Source: Rhizobium sp. Q54
Lineage (GTDB): Bacteria; Pseudomonadota; Alphaproteobacteria; Rhizobiales; Beijerinckiaceae
Assembly (NCBI GenBank): GCA_945903655.1
Contig: CAMDOY010000148.1
Span: forward strand, 1-8,365
Direction: 5' to 3'
DNA length: 8,365 nt
The notes under the pieces are model-generated. The model saw only the letters and a list, made by a program, of their open reading frames with translations. It did no database searches and was not told the origin of the DNA. Positions 1 through 6,700 of this stretch are shown here, piece by piece. Numbering within the stretch: the first letter of the stretch is position 1; the number at the start of each line of letters is the position of its first letter. The position numbers and the translations under genes are program-made.

Positions 1-578
1 AGCCGCCCAACCCCGCCTATGGCAAGACCGCCAAGAGCCGTTCGCTGCACAACAATTACCTGACCCTGCCGGTCATCTTCCTGATGGTGTCCAACCACTA
101 TCCGCTGGCCTTCGGCTCCCAATGGAACTGGCTGATCGTGACCCTCGTCATGGTGATCGGCGGCGTGGTTAGGCATTTCTTCAACTCCGAACACGCTGGC
201 AAGGGCTCGCCCTGGTGGACCTGGGCGGTGGCGGCGGCCTGTTTCATCGCCATCATCCTGCTCTCCGGTGTCTCGCGCGACGGCGGCAACGCAGCCTTGA
301 CGCCTGCGCCCAAGGTGAAGTTCGCCCAAGTGGAGGAGATCGTCACCTCCCGCTGCTCCATGTGCCATATGGCCGAGCCCGTCTGGGACGGGGTGAACGT
401 GCCGCCGAAGGGCGTGATGCTGGATACGCCCGAGCGCATTCGCCTCCATGCGGAGCAGATCTATGTGCAGGCGGTGATGACCCGCGCCATGCCGCCCGGC
501 GGCAATCTGACGGAGCTGAGCGAAGACGACCGCAGGGTTCTCGCGGCATGGGTGCAGGGCGGTGCGCAGGTCGACTGA
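1..578 (+). CDS. puuD: Urate hydroxylase PuuD, C-terminal part (5' end outside window)
   Basis: The first complete codon in frame is at position 3; about 191 residues are visible before the TGA at 576-578. The protein matches the C-terminal end of PuuD (DUF989/urate oxidase N family), a membrane enzyme that converts urate to 5-hydroxyisourate and passes electrons to a fused cytochrome c domain. The visible part has a polar NNYLTLP stretch, then hydrophobic segments (around VIFLMV, WLIVTLVMVIGGVV and WAVAAACFIAIILL), then a soluble domain. That domain has the heme-c motif CSMCH near positions 354-368 and a downstream AMPP segment whose Met is the likely second axial ligand. The stop is followed by 66 bp before rph with no visible terminator. 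Purine breakdown has no evident link to the genes downstream. The family assignment is firm; the N-terminal catalytic part cannot be seen. Confidence 0.9.
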   Translation, partial: PPNPAYGKTAKSRSLHNNYLTLPVIFLMVSNHYPLAFGSQWNWLIVTLVMVIGGVVRHFFNSEHAGKGSPWWTWAVAAACFIAIILLSGVSRDGGNAALTPAPKVKFAQVEEIVTSRCSMCHMAEPVWDGVNVPPKGVMLDTPERIRLHAEQIYVQAVMTRAMPPGGNLTELSEDDRRVLAAWVQGGAQVD

Positions 579-644
579 CCCGCACCCGGTTGCCTCCGCC
601 CCTCCGAGCGCCTAGAAACGCATCACCCGAAACAAGGTTCTCCC

Positions 645-1361
645 ATGCGCCCCTCCAAACGTGCGGCCGATGAAATGCGGCTGGTGTCGATCGAACGCAA
701 CGTCGCCCGCTATGCCGAGGGGTCCTGCCTGATCAAATTCGGCGAGACCCATGTGCTGTGCACCGCCTCCCTCGAAGACAAGCCGCCCCAGTGGCTGCGC
801 GGTCAGGGCCGGGGCTGGGTGACGGCGGAATACGCCATGCTGCCCCGCGCCACCCATACGCGCACCCGCCGCGAGTCGACCTCGGGCAAGCAGTCCGGCC
901 GCACCCAGGAAATCCAGCGGCTCGTGGGCCGCAGCCTGCGCGCCGTGGTGGACCTGCAACAGCTCGGCGAGCGCCAGATCGTGGTCGATTGCGACGTGTT
1001 GCAGGCCGATGGCGGCACCCGCACCGCCTCCATCACCGGCGGCTGGGTCGCCCTATATGAATGCCTACGCTGGATGCGCCAGCGCTCCATCATCAAGGAA
1101 ATCCCCATCAAGGATCATGTGGCGGCGATTTCCTGCGGCGTCAGCAAGGGCGTGGCGGTGCTGGATCTCGATTACGCCGAGGATTCCGTGGCCGAGACCG
1201 ACGCCAATTTCGTCATCACGGGCGCCGGCGGCCTCGTCGAGGTGCAGGCCACCGCAGAAGGCGCGATCTTCTCGCAGGAGCAGCTCGACGCCATGATCGT
1301 GCTGGCCCGCAAGGGCGTGAACGAGCTGGTGGCCCTGCAAAAGGCGGCGGTCGCGGGATGA
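645..1361 (+). CDS. rph: Ribonuclease PH
   Basis: This 238-residue protein has the usual full length of RNase PH, the phosphorolytic 3'-5' exonuclease that trims tRNA 3' ends. It starts MRPSKRAADEMR, a variant of the family's MRPSGR opening. It carries the signature block LPRATHTRTRRE (residues 66-77) followed by SGRTQEIQRLVGR, with the phosphate-binding Arg at residue 86, the same number as in characterised family members. GGTRTASITGG and VLDLDYAEDSVAETDAN (acidic active-site region) follow, and then the conserved AEGAIFS. The ATG at 645 is preceded by a modest AAGG at 634-637. The stop overlaps the rdgB start (ATGA, 1358-1361), so the two genes are probably translationally coupled. The rph-rdgB order is usual in alphaproteobacteria. 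Confidence 0.97.
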   Translation: MRPSKRAADEMRLVSIERNVARYAEGSCLIKFGETHVLCTASLEDKPPQWLRGQGRGWVTAEYAMLPRATHTRTRRESTSGKQSGRTQEIQRLVGRSLRAVVDLQQLGERQIVVDCDVLQADGGTRTASITGGWVALYECLRWMRQRSIIKEIPIKDHVAAISCGVSKGVAVLDLDYAEDSVAETDANFVITGAGGLVEVQATAEGAIFSQEQLDAMIVLARKGVNELVALQKAAVAG

Positions 1362-1993
1362 GCCATCGTCGTCTCACCGGGCGCCTGATCATCGCCACCC
1401 ACAATGGCGGCAAGCTGCGCGAAATGCGCGAGCTGATGGCGCCCTATGGGATCGACTGCGTCTCGGCGGGCGAGCTTGGCCTGCCCGAGCCCGAGGAGAC
1501 CGGCGTTACCTTCATGGAGAACGCCCTCATCAAGGCCCGCGCCGCAGCCTTCGCCGCCCATCTGCCCGCGCTGGCGGATGATTCCGGGCTTTGCGTGGCC
1601 GCCCTCGATGGCGCCCCGGGCATCTATTCGGCCCGCTGGGCTGGCGAATCCAAAGACTTCACCGCCGCCATGGCTTTGGTGGAGGAGAAGGTGAAGGCGC
1701 TGGGTTGCACCACGCCGGAGCAGCGCAAGAGCTGGTTCATCTCGGCGCTGGCCATCGTCTGGCCCGATGGTCACGCGGAAGAATTCGAAGGTCGCATCGA
1801 CGGCGTGCTGGTCGATCCCCCGCGCGGGGCGGCGGGCTTTGGCTATGACCCCTGCTTTCTGCCCGCGGGCCACAGCCGCACCTTCGGCGAAATGACCTCG
1901 GACGAAAAACACGGCCTGCCTGCGGACGGCTCCCTCGCCCTGTCGCACCGGGCGCGGGCCTTCCAGATGCTGGCCAAGGCCTGTCTGGACTAA
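1358..1993 (+). CDS. rdgB: RdgB/HAM1 family XTP/dITP pyrophosphatase
   Basis: A 211-residue protein of the Ham1/RdgB family, which hydrolyses non-canonical purine triphosphates (dITP, XTP) to monophosphates and so keeps them out of DNA and RNA. Family motifs in order are IIATHNGGK (residues 11-19, substrate-binding loop), FMENALIKA, LADDSGL (catalytic Asp pair at residues 74-75), APGIYSARWAG, GFGYDPCF, and EKHGLPADGSLALSHRARA, where the SHR-R-A contacts the base. The frame stays open upstream to 1061 inside rph. The real start is taken as the ATG at 1358, because it forms the ATGA overlap with the rph stop and gives the family's usual N-terminus. In many relatives hemW follows, but here a convergent VOC gene does, sharing the last 4 bp. 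Confidence 0.96.
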   Translation: MSHRRLTGRLIIATHNGGKLREMRELMAPYGIDCVSAGELGLPEPEETGVTFMENALIKARAAAFAAHLPALADDSGLCVAALDGAPGIYSARWAGESKDFTAAMALVEEKVKALGCTTPEQRKSWFISALAIVWPDGHAEEFEGRIDGVLVDPPRGAAGFGYDPCFLPAGHSRTFGEMTSDEKHGLPADGSLALSHRARAFQMLAKACLD

Positions 1994-2415
1994 ACCCCCT
2001 CCACCGGAGCCGCCAGCACCAGCCAGGTCAGGCCGAAGCGGTCGGCGACCATGCCGAAGCGCTGGGCGAAGAAGGTTTCGGTCATGGGGACCAGCACCTC
2101 GCCCCCCTGCGCCAGCGCCGCGAAAATGCGGCTGGCCTGCGCCGGGTCGGGCAGGGTGATCGAGAGAGACACGCCCTTGAACGCGGTGTCTCCGCTACAG
2201 CACCCGTCCGAGGCCAGCAGCTCGGAATCGCCGATCCGCAGGCTGGCGTGCATGATCTTCTCGCCGAAGCCGGGTGGACGGGCGCCCGCCCCTTCGGGCA
2301 GGGGACTGTCCTTGTAGCGCATCATGCTGAGGATCTCGGCGCCCAGGGCGGATTGATAGAAGGTCAGCGCCTCCTCGCATCGCCCTTCGAAGGTCAGATA
2401 GGGCTGCACCCGCAT
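1990..2415 (-). CDS. PhnB-like VOC-superfamily (glyoxalase/dioxygenase-fold) protein
   Basis: A 141-residue single-module VOC-fold protein of the PhnB/3-demethylubiquinone methyltransferase-like group, typical in length. Seen motifs are VQPYLTFEGRCEEALTFY at the N-terminus, then GFGEKIMHASLRIGDSELLASD, then MTETFFAQRFGMVADRFGLTW near the C-terminus, all of which follow the family pattern. The exact reaction is unknown for most members; VOC folds bind metal or small molecules, and no function is assigned here. The start at 2415 is supported by a GGAG at 2424-2427 on the minus strand, 8 nt away. A possible -10 (TATACT, 2451-2456) lies further upstream. The gene is convergent with rdgB, with TAG and TAA stops overlapping in the CTAA at 1990-1993. 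An adjacent Cys pair (DGCCSG) in mid-protein is not a feature I recall as conserved. Confidence 0.85.
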   Translation of the reverse strand: MRVQPYLTFEGRCEEALTFYQSALGAEILSMMRYKDSPLPEGAGARPPGFGEKIMHASLRIGDSELLASDGCCSGDTAFKGVSLSITLPDPAQASRIFAALAQGGEVLVPMTETFFAQRFGMVADRFGLTWLVLAAPVEGV

Positions 2416-2450
2416 GGCTGGTTCTCCAAAGCGCCATTAAGCCTTTGAGA

Positions 2451-2456
2451 AGTATA
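2451..2456 (-). promoter_or_regulatory. Possible -10 element of the VOC gene
   Basis: On the minus strand TATACT matches the sigma70 -10 consensus at five of six bases. It would place a transcription start about 30 nt before the VOC start codon. The -35 position, about 17 nt upstream, is poor and falls at the edge of the inverted repeat 2477-2502. Confidence 0.3.
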
Positions 2457-2476
2457 GATCCAAGAACGAAAGGGGC

Positions 2477-2502
2477 GAGCTGGACGATGGGGTGTCCAGC
2501 TC
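2477..2502. repeat. Perfect 9-bp inverted repeat, possible operator or hairpin
   Basis: GAGCTGGAC (2477-2485) and GTCCAGCTC (2494-2502) are exact reverse complements separated by 8 nt. As DNA it could be a dimeric repressor site next to the -35 region of the minus-strand VOC promoter. As RNA it could form a stem-loop, but no T-run follows on either strand, so it does not look like a terminator. Confidence 0.5.
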
Positions 2503-2519
2503 CCTCCTTCGTGTGGTCG

Positions 2520-2538
2520 GCCCGCCCTTATGGCGGGC
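2520..2538. repeat. GC-rich 7-bp stem-loop
   Basis: GCCCGCC (2520-2526) pairs exactly with GGCGGGC (2532-2538) around a CTTAT loop. No U-tract follows. It sits in the non-coding gap between the VOC and Hsp20 genes. Function is unknown; it could be a weak bidirectional terminator or simple GC-rich sequence. Confidence 0.35.
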
Positions 2539-2582
2539 GGGCGAGGTCGAATGGGCCTGTTGACCGCCCTGCGCCTCCCCCT

Positions 2583-2611
2583 CTTGAAGGCGGGCGCCCG
2601 CCCGACCATAT
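2583..2611 (+). promoter_or_regulatory. Sigma32 (RpoH)-like heat-shock promoter of hsp20
   Basis: CTTGAA (2583-2588) and CCATAT (2606-2611) are separated by 17 bp, which resembles the alphaproteobacterial RpoH pattern of a CTTG-type -35 and a C-rich TAT-type -10. It lies upstream of an Hsp20 gene, a classic RpoH target, and predicts transcription starting near 2618 with a leader of about 60 nt. The spacer contains an exact 14-bp palindrome, GGCGGGCGCCCGCC (2589-2602). Confidence 0.6.
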
Positions 2612-2665
2612 CAAGTCTGCGGCGATGAGCCGGGGCGCCCATCCGGGGCCCGAACCACGAGGCGC

Positions 2666-2682
2666 CGAAAGGGCTTCGAATG
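2666..2682 (+). promoter_or_regulatory. Possible RNA-thermometer hairpin over the hsp20 ribosome binding site
   Basis: The only purine-rich Shine-Dalgarno candidate for hsp20 is AAAGGG (2668-2673), 6 nt before the ATG at 2680. CGAA (2666-2669) can pair with TTCG (2675-2678), putting the ribosome binding site in the stem and loop of a weak hairpin. Small heat-shock genes of rhizobia often have ROSE-type thermometers, but the known ROSE sequence signature is not evident here. This is a structural guess. Confidence 0.25.
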
Positions 2683-3108
2683 ACGCGACTACCGAACCTG
2701 AACTCCCCCTTCCTGCTGGGGTTCGACGATATCGAGCGGGCGCTGGACAGGGTCAGTCGGACCACCTCCGACGGATACCCGCCCTACAACATCGAGCGCC
2801 TGCCCCGCGCCGATGCGCTGCCCGAGCGGCTGCGCATCACCCTGGCTGTGGCGGGCTTCACCCGCGACCAGCTCGACATCACCGTGGAAGAGAACCAGCT
2901 CGTCATCCGCGGGCGCCAGCAGGACGACAAGGAACGCCAATATCTGCATCGCGGCATCGCCGCGCGGCAGTTCCAGCGCAGCTTCCTGCTCGCCGATGGC
3001 ATGCAGGTGCTGGGCGCAGACCTGACCCATGGACTGCTTTCGGTTGATCTGGCCCGGCCCGAGCCGGAGAAGATGATCCGGAAGATCGACATTTCGGTGC
3101 GGGACTAA
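2680..3108 (+). CDS. hsp20: Hsp20/alpha-crystallin small heat-shock protein
   Basis: A 142-residue small heat-shock protein of the IbpA/rhizobial HspA type, an ATP-independent holdase that binds unfolding proteins in the cytoplasm. The N-terminal arm (residues 1-35, with SPFLLGFDDIERALDR) is typical of alphaproteobacterial members. The alpha-crystallin domain follows from about residue 38, with YNIERLP, LRITLAVAGF (A58-G59-F60), DITVEENQLVIRG and RSFLLADGM. GLLSVDL takes the place of the usual A-x-x-x-n-G-V-L signature. A short C-terminal tail contains IRKIDIS, resembling the I-x-I oligomerisation motif. The ATG at 2680 is preceded by AAAGGG. A heat-shock-like promoter lies upstream (2583-2611), and a DUF1150 gene follows after 54 bp, a recurrent pairing in alphaproteobacteria. 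Confidence 0.95.
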   Translation: MTRLPNLNSPFLLGFDDIERALDRVSRTTSDGYPPYNIERLPRADALPERLRITLAVAGFTRDQLDITVEENQLVIRGRQQDDKERQYLHRGIAARQFQRSFLLADGMQVLGADLTHGLLSVDLARPEPEKMIRKIDISVRD

Positions 3109-3162
3109 GGATTGTCCGCACCCAACGGCGGGGCCCCCCGGGGACCGCGAGAGGAGCCTGTG

Positions 3163-3438
3163 ATGATCAATGACACCAAGCTTGCGCAGGGGCTGAGCGA
3201 GGCCCCCGTCACGGTCGAACAGCTCGCCCATATGGGCGACGGCTTCATCGCCTATGTGAAGCCCATGCGTTCGGACGAGGCGCAGAAGCTCTTCCCCCAG
3301 GTGGCGGGCATCCCCTCGGGCCTGCAGCTCTTCGCCCTGCTGAGCGCCGAGGGCGCGCCCATTCTGCTGACGGACTCCCGCGACGCCGCCGTGGCCAACG
3401 CCTGGGAGCACAAGCTGCAAACCGTCAGCCTGCACTGA
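3163..3438 (+). CDS. DUF1150 family small protein, Hsp20 partner gene
   Basis: A 91-residue protein matching DUF1150, a small alphaproteobacterial family of unknown biochemical function whose gene often sits beside Hsp20 genes. Visible family-like segments are HMGDGFIAYVKPM in the middle, GLQLFALLSAEGAPILLTDSR, and a C-terminal AWEHKLQTVSLH. No signal peptide or membrane segment is seen. The reading frame is open further upstream through a TTG at 3112 and a GTG at 3160. The ATG at 3163 is preferred because GAGGAG (3151-3156) lies 6 nt before it and the upstream residues (Pro/Gly/Arg-rich) look like translated leader. It is probably co-transcribed with hsp20 and ends before the terminator at 3468-3498, so a heat-shock role is inferred from position only. 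Confidence 0.85.
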   Translation: MINDTKLAQGLSEAPVTVEQLAHMGDGFIAYVKPMRSDEAQKLFPQVAGIPSGLQLFALLSAEGAPILLTDSRDAAVANAWEHKLQTVSLH

Positions 3439-3467
3439 GGCCATCTGGCTTCACGCATGTCATCTCA

Positions 3468-3498
3468 GGGTCGAGGCGCGCCGCCTCGGCCCTTTTTT
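3468..3498 (+). terminator. Intrinsic terminator after hsp20-DUF1150
   Basis: An 11-bp stem pairs 3468-3478 with 3482-3492 around a CGC loop, with one G-U pair at 3471/3489. The core is CGAGGCG/CGCCTCG. It is followed directly by six T's (3493-3498). It lies 30 nt after the DUF1150 stop and separates the heat-shock pair from the molybdoenzyme cluster. Confidence 0.9.
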
Positions 3499-3544
3499 GC
3501 GTCTGGAGACAGCGGCGCCATATTCTCATTTTCTGGGAAACCGA

Positions 3545-3573
3545 TTGACGGGTCCCGGTGGCCTGATTAGGCT
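3545..3573 (+). promoter_or_regulatory. Possible sigma70 promoter of the molybdoenzyme cluster
   Basis: TTGACG (3545-3550), a five-of-six match to the -35 consensus, is followed after 17 bp by TAGGCT (3568-3573), a weak -10. It would give a leader of about 140 nt before the ATG at 3722. An inverted repeat (3550-3580) covers it. Elsewhere in the 3499-3721 gap I see no other convincing promoter and no small gene. Confidence 0.3.
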
Positions 3574-3580
3574 TGGACCC
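3550..3580 (+). repeat. Two-tier stem-loop overlapping the possible promoter
   Basis: GGGTCC (3550-3555) pairs with GGACCC (3575-3580), and inside it GCCT (3561-3564) pairs with AGGC (3569-3572) around a GATT loop. It could be an operator dyad at the promoter or an RNA stem in a leader. No known riboswitch class was recognised. Confidence 0.35.
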
Positions 3581-3721
3581 AAGTGGGGAAGACCCGGCGA
3601 CGGCTTGGCGCATTGCCCTTGCCGCCCTGTCCCGCTAGAACGCCCCAGTAGCTTCGTATTGATCTGACATTTCAGCGCCAACCCGCCCCAGGCCCCAAAA
3701 CCTGCCGCCGTGGAGGAAAGC

Positions 3722-6700
3722 ATGAGCATCGCATCCGGCAAGTTCAAAGTGATCCTTTTTGGCCTGTCGAAAGCGCTTCCGCTGGCGGCGAAATTCTATC
3801 CCGCCTACGCCGAACGCCTGACGGAGCGCAATCTGACCGCCCAGATCATGGCGCGCGATGAAGAGGTGGGCCGCTGGTTCAAGATCAAGAATGGACGGGT
3901 GACCTCCCGCGCCGGGCTGCACCCCAACCCGGACGTCACCATCGCCTTCAAGAACGCCACCCTTGGCGCCGACCTGCTGACGCCCCCCTTCAACTGGCTC
4001 AACCAGATCAACGCGCAAAAAGACTTCAAGATGACCGTGGATGGTCCCGAGGACCTCTCCAACTGGTTCGCCCAGACCGTCATGCTGCTGATGAGCGTAC
4101 GCCTCGACATGGGCGTGCCCCAGAAGGATGGCACGATCCGCTATTGCAACATGGCCAACGGCGGGCCGCTCTTCGTCTATGTGAAGGATGGCAAGATCAT
4201 CCGCACCACCCTCATCGATTTCGACGAGACCGACCCCCAGCCCTGGAGCATCATGGCCAAGGGCGTGAAGCTGACCCCGCCGCGCAAGACCACGCTCGCG
4301 CCCCATGGGCAGAATTCCAAGGCCATCGTCTATTCGCCGGACCGCGCGCTCTATCCCATGAAGCGCGTCGATTTCGATCCCAATGGCGAGCGCAACCCAC
4401 AAAATCGCGGCAAGTCCGGCTATGTCCGCATCACCTGGGAAGAGGCGCTGGAGCTGGTGTCCTCCGAAATCAAGCGGGCCAAGCGCCTGCATGGTCCCGG
4501 CGTCATGGCGGTCTCCCACGGCTCCCATCACACCTGGGGCAACATCGGCTATTACCTGTCCGCGCTCTACCGCTTCCGCAACGCGGTGGGCCATACCTCC
4601 GTCCATCACAATCCCGATTCCTGGGAGGGCTGGTACTGGGGCGCGGCCCATCACTGGGGCTATTCGCTGCGCGTGGGCCAGTCGGAAACCTATGGCACCG
4701 TGGAAGACTGCCTGCAGAATTGCGACATGGTGGTCTTCTGGTCGGCTGATCCCGAGACGACCTCAGGCTCCTATGGCGCCCAGGAAGGCACCGTGCGCCG
4801 CCAGTGGCTGAAGGACCCGCGCCTCGCCTGCAAGGTCGTGCATGTGGACCCCTTCTATAATTCCTCCGCGCAGTTCCTGCCCGGCAAGTGGTTCGCGCCC
4901 AAGCCCACGACCTCCGTCGCCATGGCCATGGCCATCGCCTATGTCTGGATTCAGGAAGGGCTCTACGACAAGGCCTATGTGGAGTCCCACACCGAAGGCT
5001 TCGACAAGTGGAAGGCCTATCTGGTCGGCGACGAAGACGGCGTGCCCAAGACCCCCGAATGGCAGGAGCTGGAGACCGGCGTCCCCGCTCGCGACGTGCG
5101 CGCGCTGGCCCGCGAATGGGGCCGCAAGCGCGTTTATCTGGCGCCCGGCGGCTGGGGCAATGGCCACGGCGGCGCCTGCCGCAACCAGACGGGCATTCAA
5201 TGGGCGCGCGTGATGGTGTGCCTGGTGGCGATGCAGGGTCTTGGCAAGCCCGGCGTCAACATGGGCAACCTGCAATGGGGCACGCCCGTTGACTTCAACT
5301 TCTACTTCCCCGGTTACGCCGAAGGCGGCATGTCCGGCGACATCGAGGGCACCTCGCTGCCGGTCGAGCTCTACCAGCGCATGCCGCAGCTGCCGACCAT
5401 GAACACCTCCAACCAGAAGATCCCCCGCATCTTCATGCCCGAGGCGATCCTCGAGGGTAAAGCGGAGGGCTATCTGTGGAACGGCAAGTCCATCGAGCAT
5501 CAATTCGCCAAGGTGAACTATCCCGCCGCAGGGCACGCGCCGGTGCGCATGCTCTACAAATACGGCGGCTCCATGCTCTCGACGATGAACAACACCAATC
5601 GTCACGTGCAGATGTATCAGTCGGAAAATCTCGAATTCGTCGTCAACCAATCCATCTGGATGGAAGGCGAGGCGAAATTCGCGGATCTGATCTTGCCCGC
5701 CTGCACTAATTTCGAGCGCGTCGACATTTCCGAATGGGCGGCGCTGGGTGGCTATGGCCATCACGGCCAGCAGCAGCTCAACCATCGCGTGGTGATCTTC
5801 CAGGCCCCCGCGATCAAGCCGCTGGGCGAATCCAAATCCGACTACTGGATCTTCACCGAGATCTGCAAACGGCTGGGCCTCGCCAACTATTTCAACGAAG
5901 GCATGAACGAGATCGACTGGGTCAAGCGCCAGTTCGAGGCCTCCGATCTGCCGGAGTACATCACCTGGGAACAGTTCGTGAAGAAGGGCTACTTCGTGGT
6001 GCCCACGGAGAAGGAAAAGCTGCGCGCGCCCGTCTCCTTCCGCTGGTTCTGGGAGAACCGCAAGAAGGACGTGCCCGAGCCGCTGCCGCTGCCCTCCGAT
6101 TACGCGGGCGAATATCTCAAGGGCTTGCAGACCCAGTCCGGCAAGCTGGAGTTCGAGTGCAATTCGCTCATTCGCGCGAACGATCCCGAGCGTCCGCCAA
6201 TCGTGAAATACGAACCCTCGTGGGAGGGCCCGCATTCCGGCGTGATGTATGAAAAATTCCCGCTGATGATGCTCACGCCCCACTCGAAATATTCGTTCCA
6301 CACCCAGGGCGACGGCAAGGATTCCTTCCTGCTGAACATCGAGGACCATCGCGTCAAGGTCGGCGACTGGTACTACTGGCTGATCCGCATGAACCCCCAG
6401 GACGCGGCGGATCGCGGCATCAAGAAGCATGATCTTGTGAAGGTCTATAATGATCGCGGCGCGGTGCTCTGCGCGGCGCTGCCGACCGAGCGTCTGCCGC
6501 GTGGCGTGGTGCATGGCTATGAGTCCTGCGCGATCTATGATCCGCTGGGCGAGCCCGGCAAGTCGATCGATCGGGGCGGTTGCCTCAATCTCCTGACGCC
6601 GCACAAGACCCAGACCAAGTCGACCCATTCGCTCGCCGGCGCCAATGCGCTGGTGGAGGTCGAGGTGTGGGACGGCAAGGTCGAGCACATGTCCGAGACT

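Noticed and set aside
1061..1357. N-terminal extension of rdgB by 99 codons
   Set aside because: The upstream part is an Arg/Gly-rich shadow frame of rph; the ATG at 1358 gives the family's normal N-terminus and couples to the rph stop.
3112..3162. TTG or GTG starts for the DUF1150 gene
   Set aside because: No Shine-Dalgarno fits the TTG, the GTG at 3160 is too close to GAGGAG, and the added residues are not family-like.
3605..3622. Sigma54-like TTGG...TTGC sequence upstream of the molybdoenzyme genes
   Set aside because: The GG and GC dinucleotides are 12 nt apart, not the required 10.
3659..3672. FNR/Anr-like box beginning TTGAT
   Set aside because: Only the left half matches; the right half (CATTT) has no match to ATCAA.
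3710..3721. GTG start of the large subunit four codons upstream
   Set aside because: It would overlap the obvious GGAGG ribosome binding site used by the ATG at 3722.
3499..3721. Molybdenum-cofactor riboswitch in the leader
   Set aside because: I could not recognise the conserved core of that RNA; the stem-loop present is too generic to call.
4136..4240. N-terminal [4Fe-4S] cluster motif typical of DMSO-reductase-family enzymes
   Set aside because: Only one Cys (residue 142) is present in the region; the protein is cluster-free there, like the Pelobacter large subunit.
4763..6688. 641-codon open frame on the minus strand
   Set aside because: It lies wholly inside the large-subunit gene, has no recognisable domain and no ribosome binding site, and is the expected shadow of GC-rich codon use.
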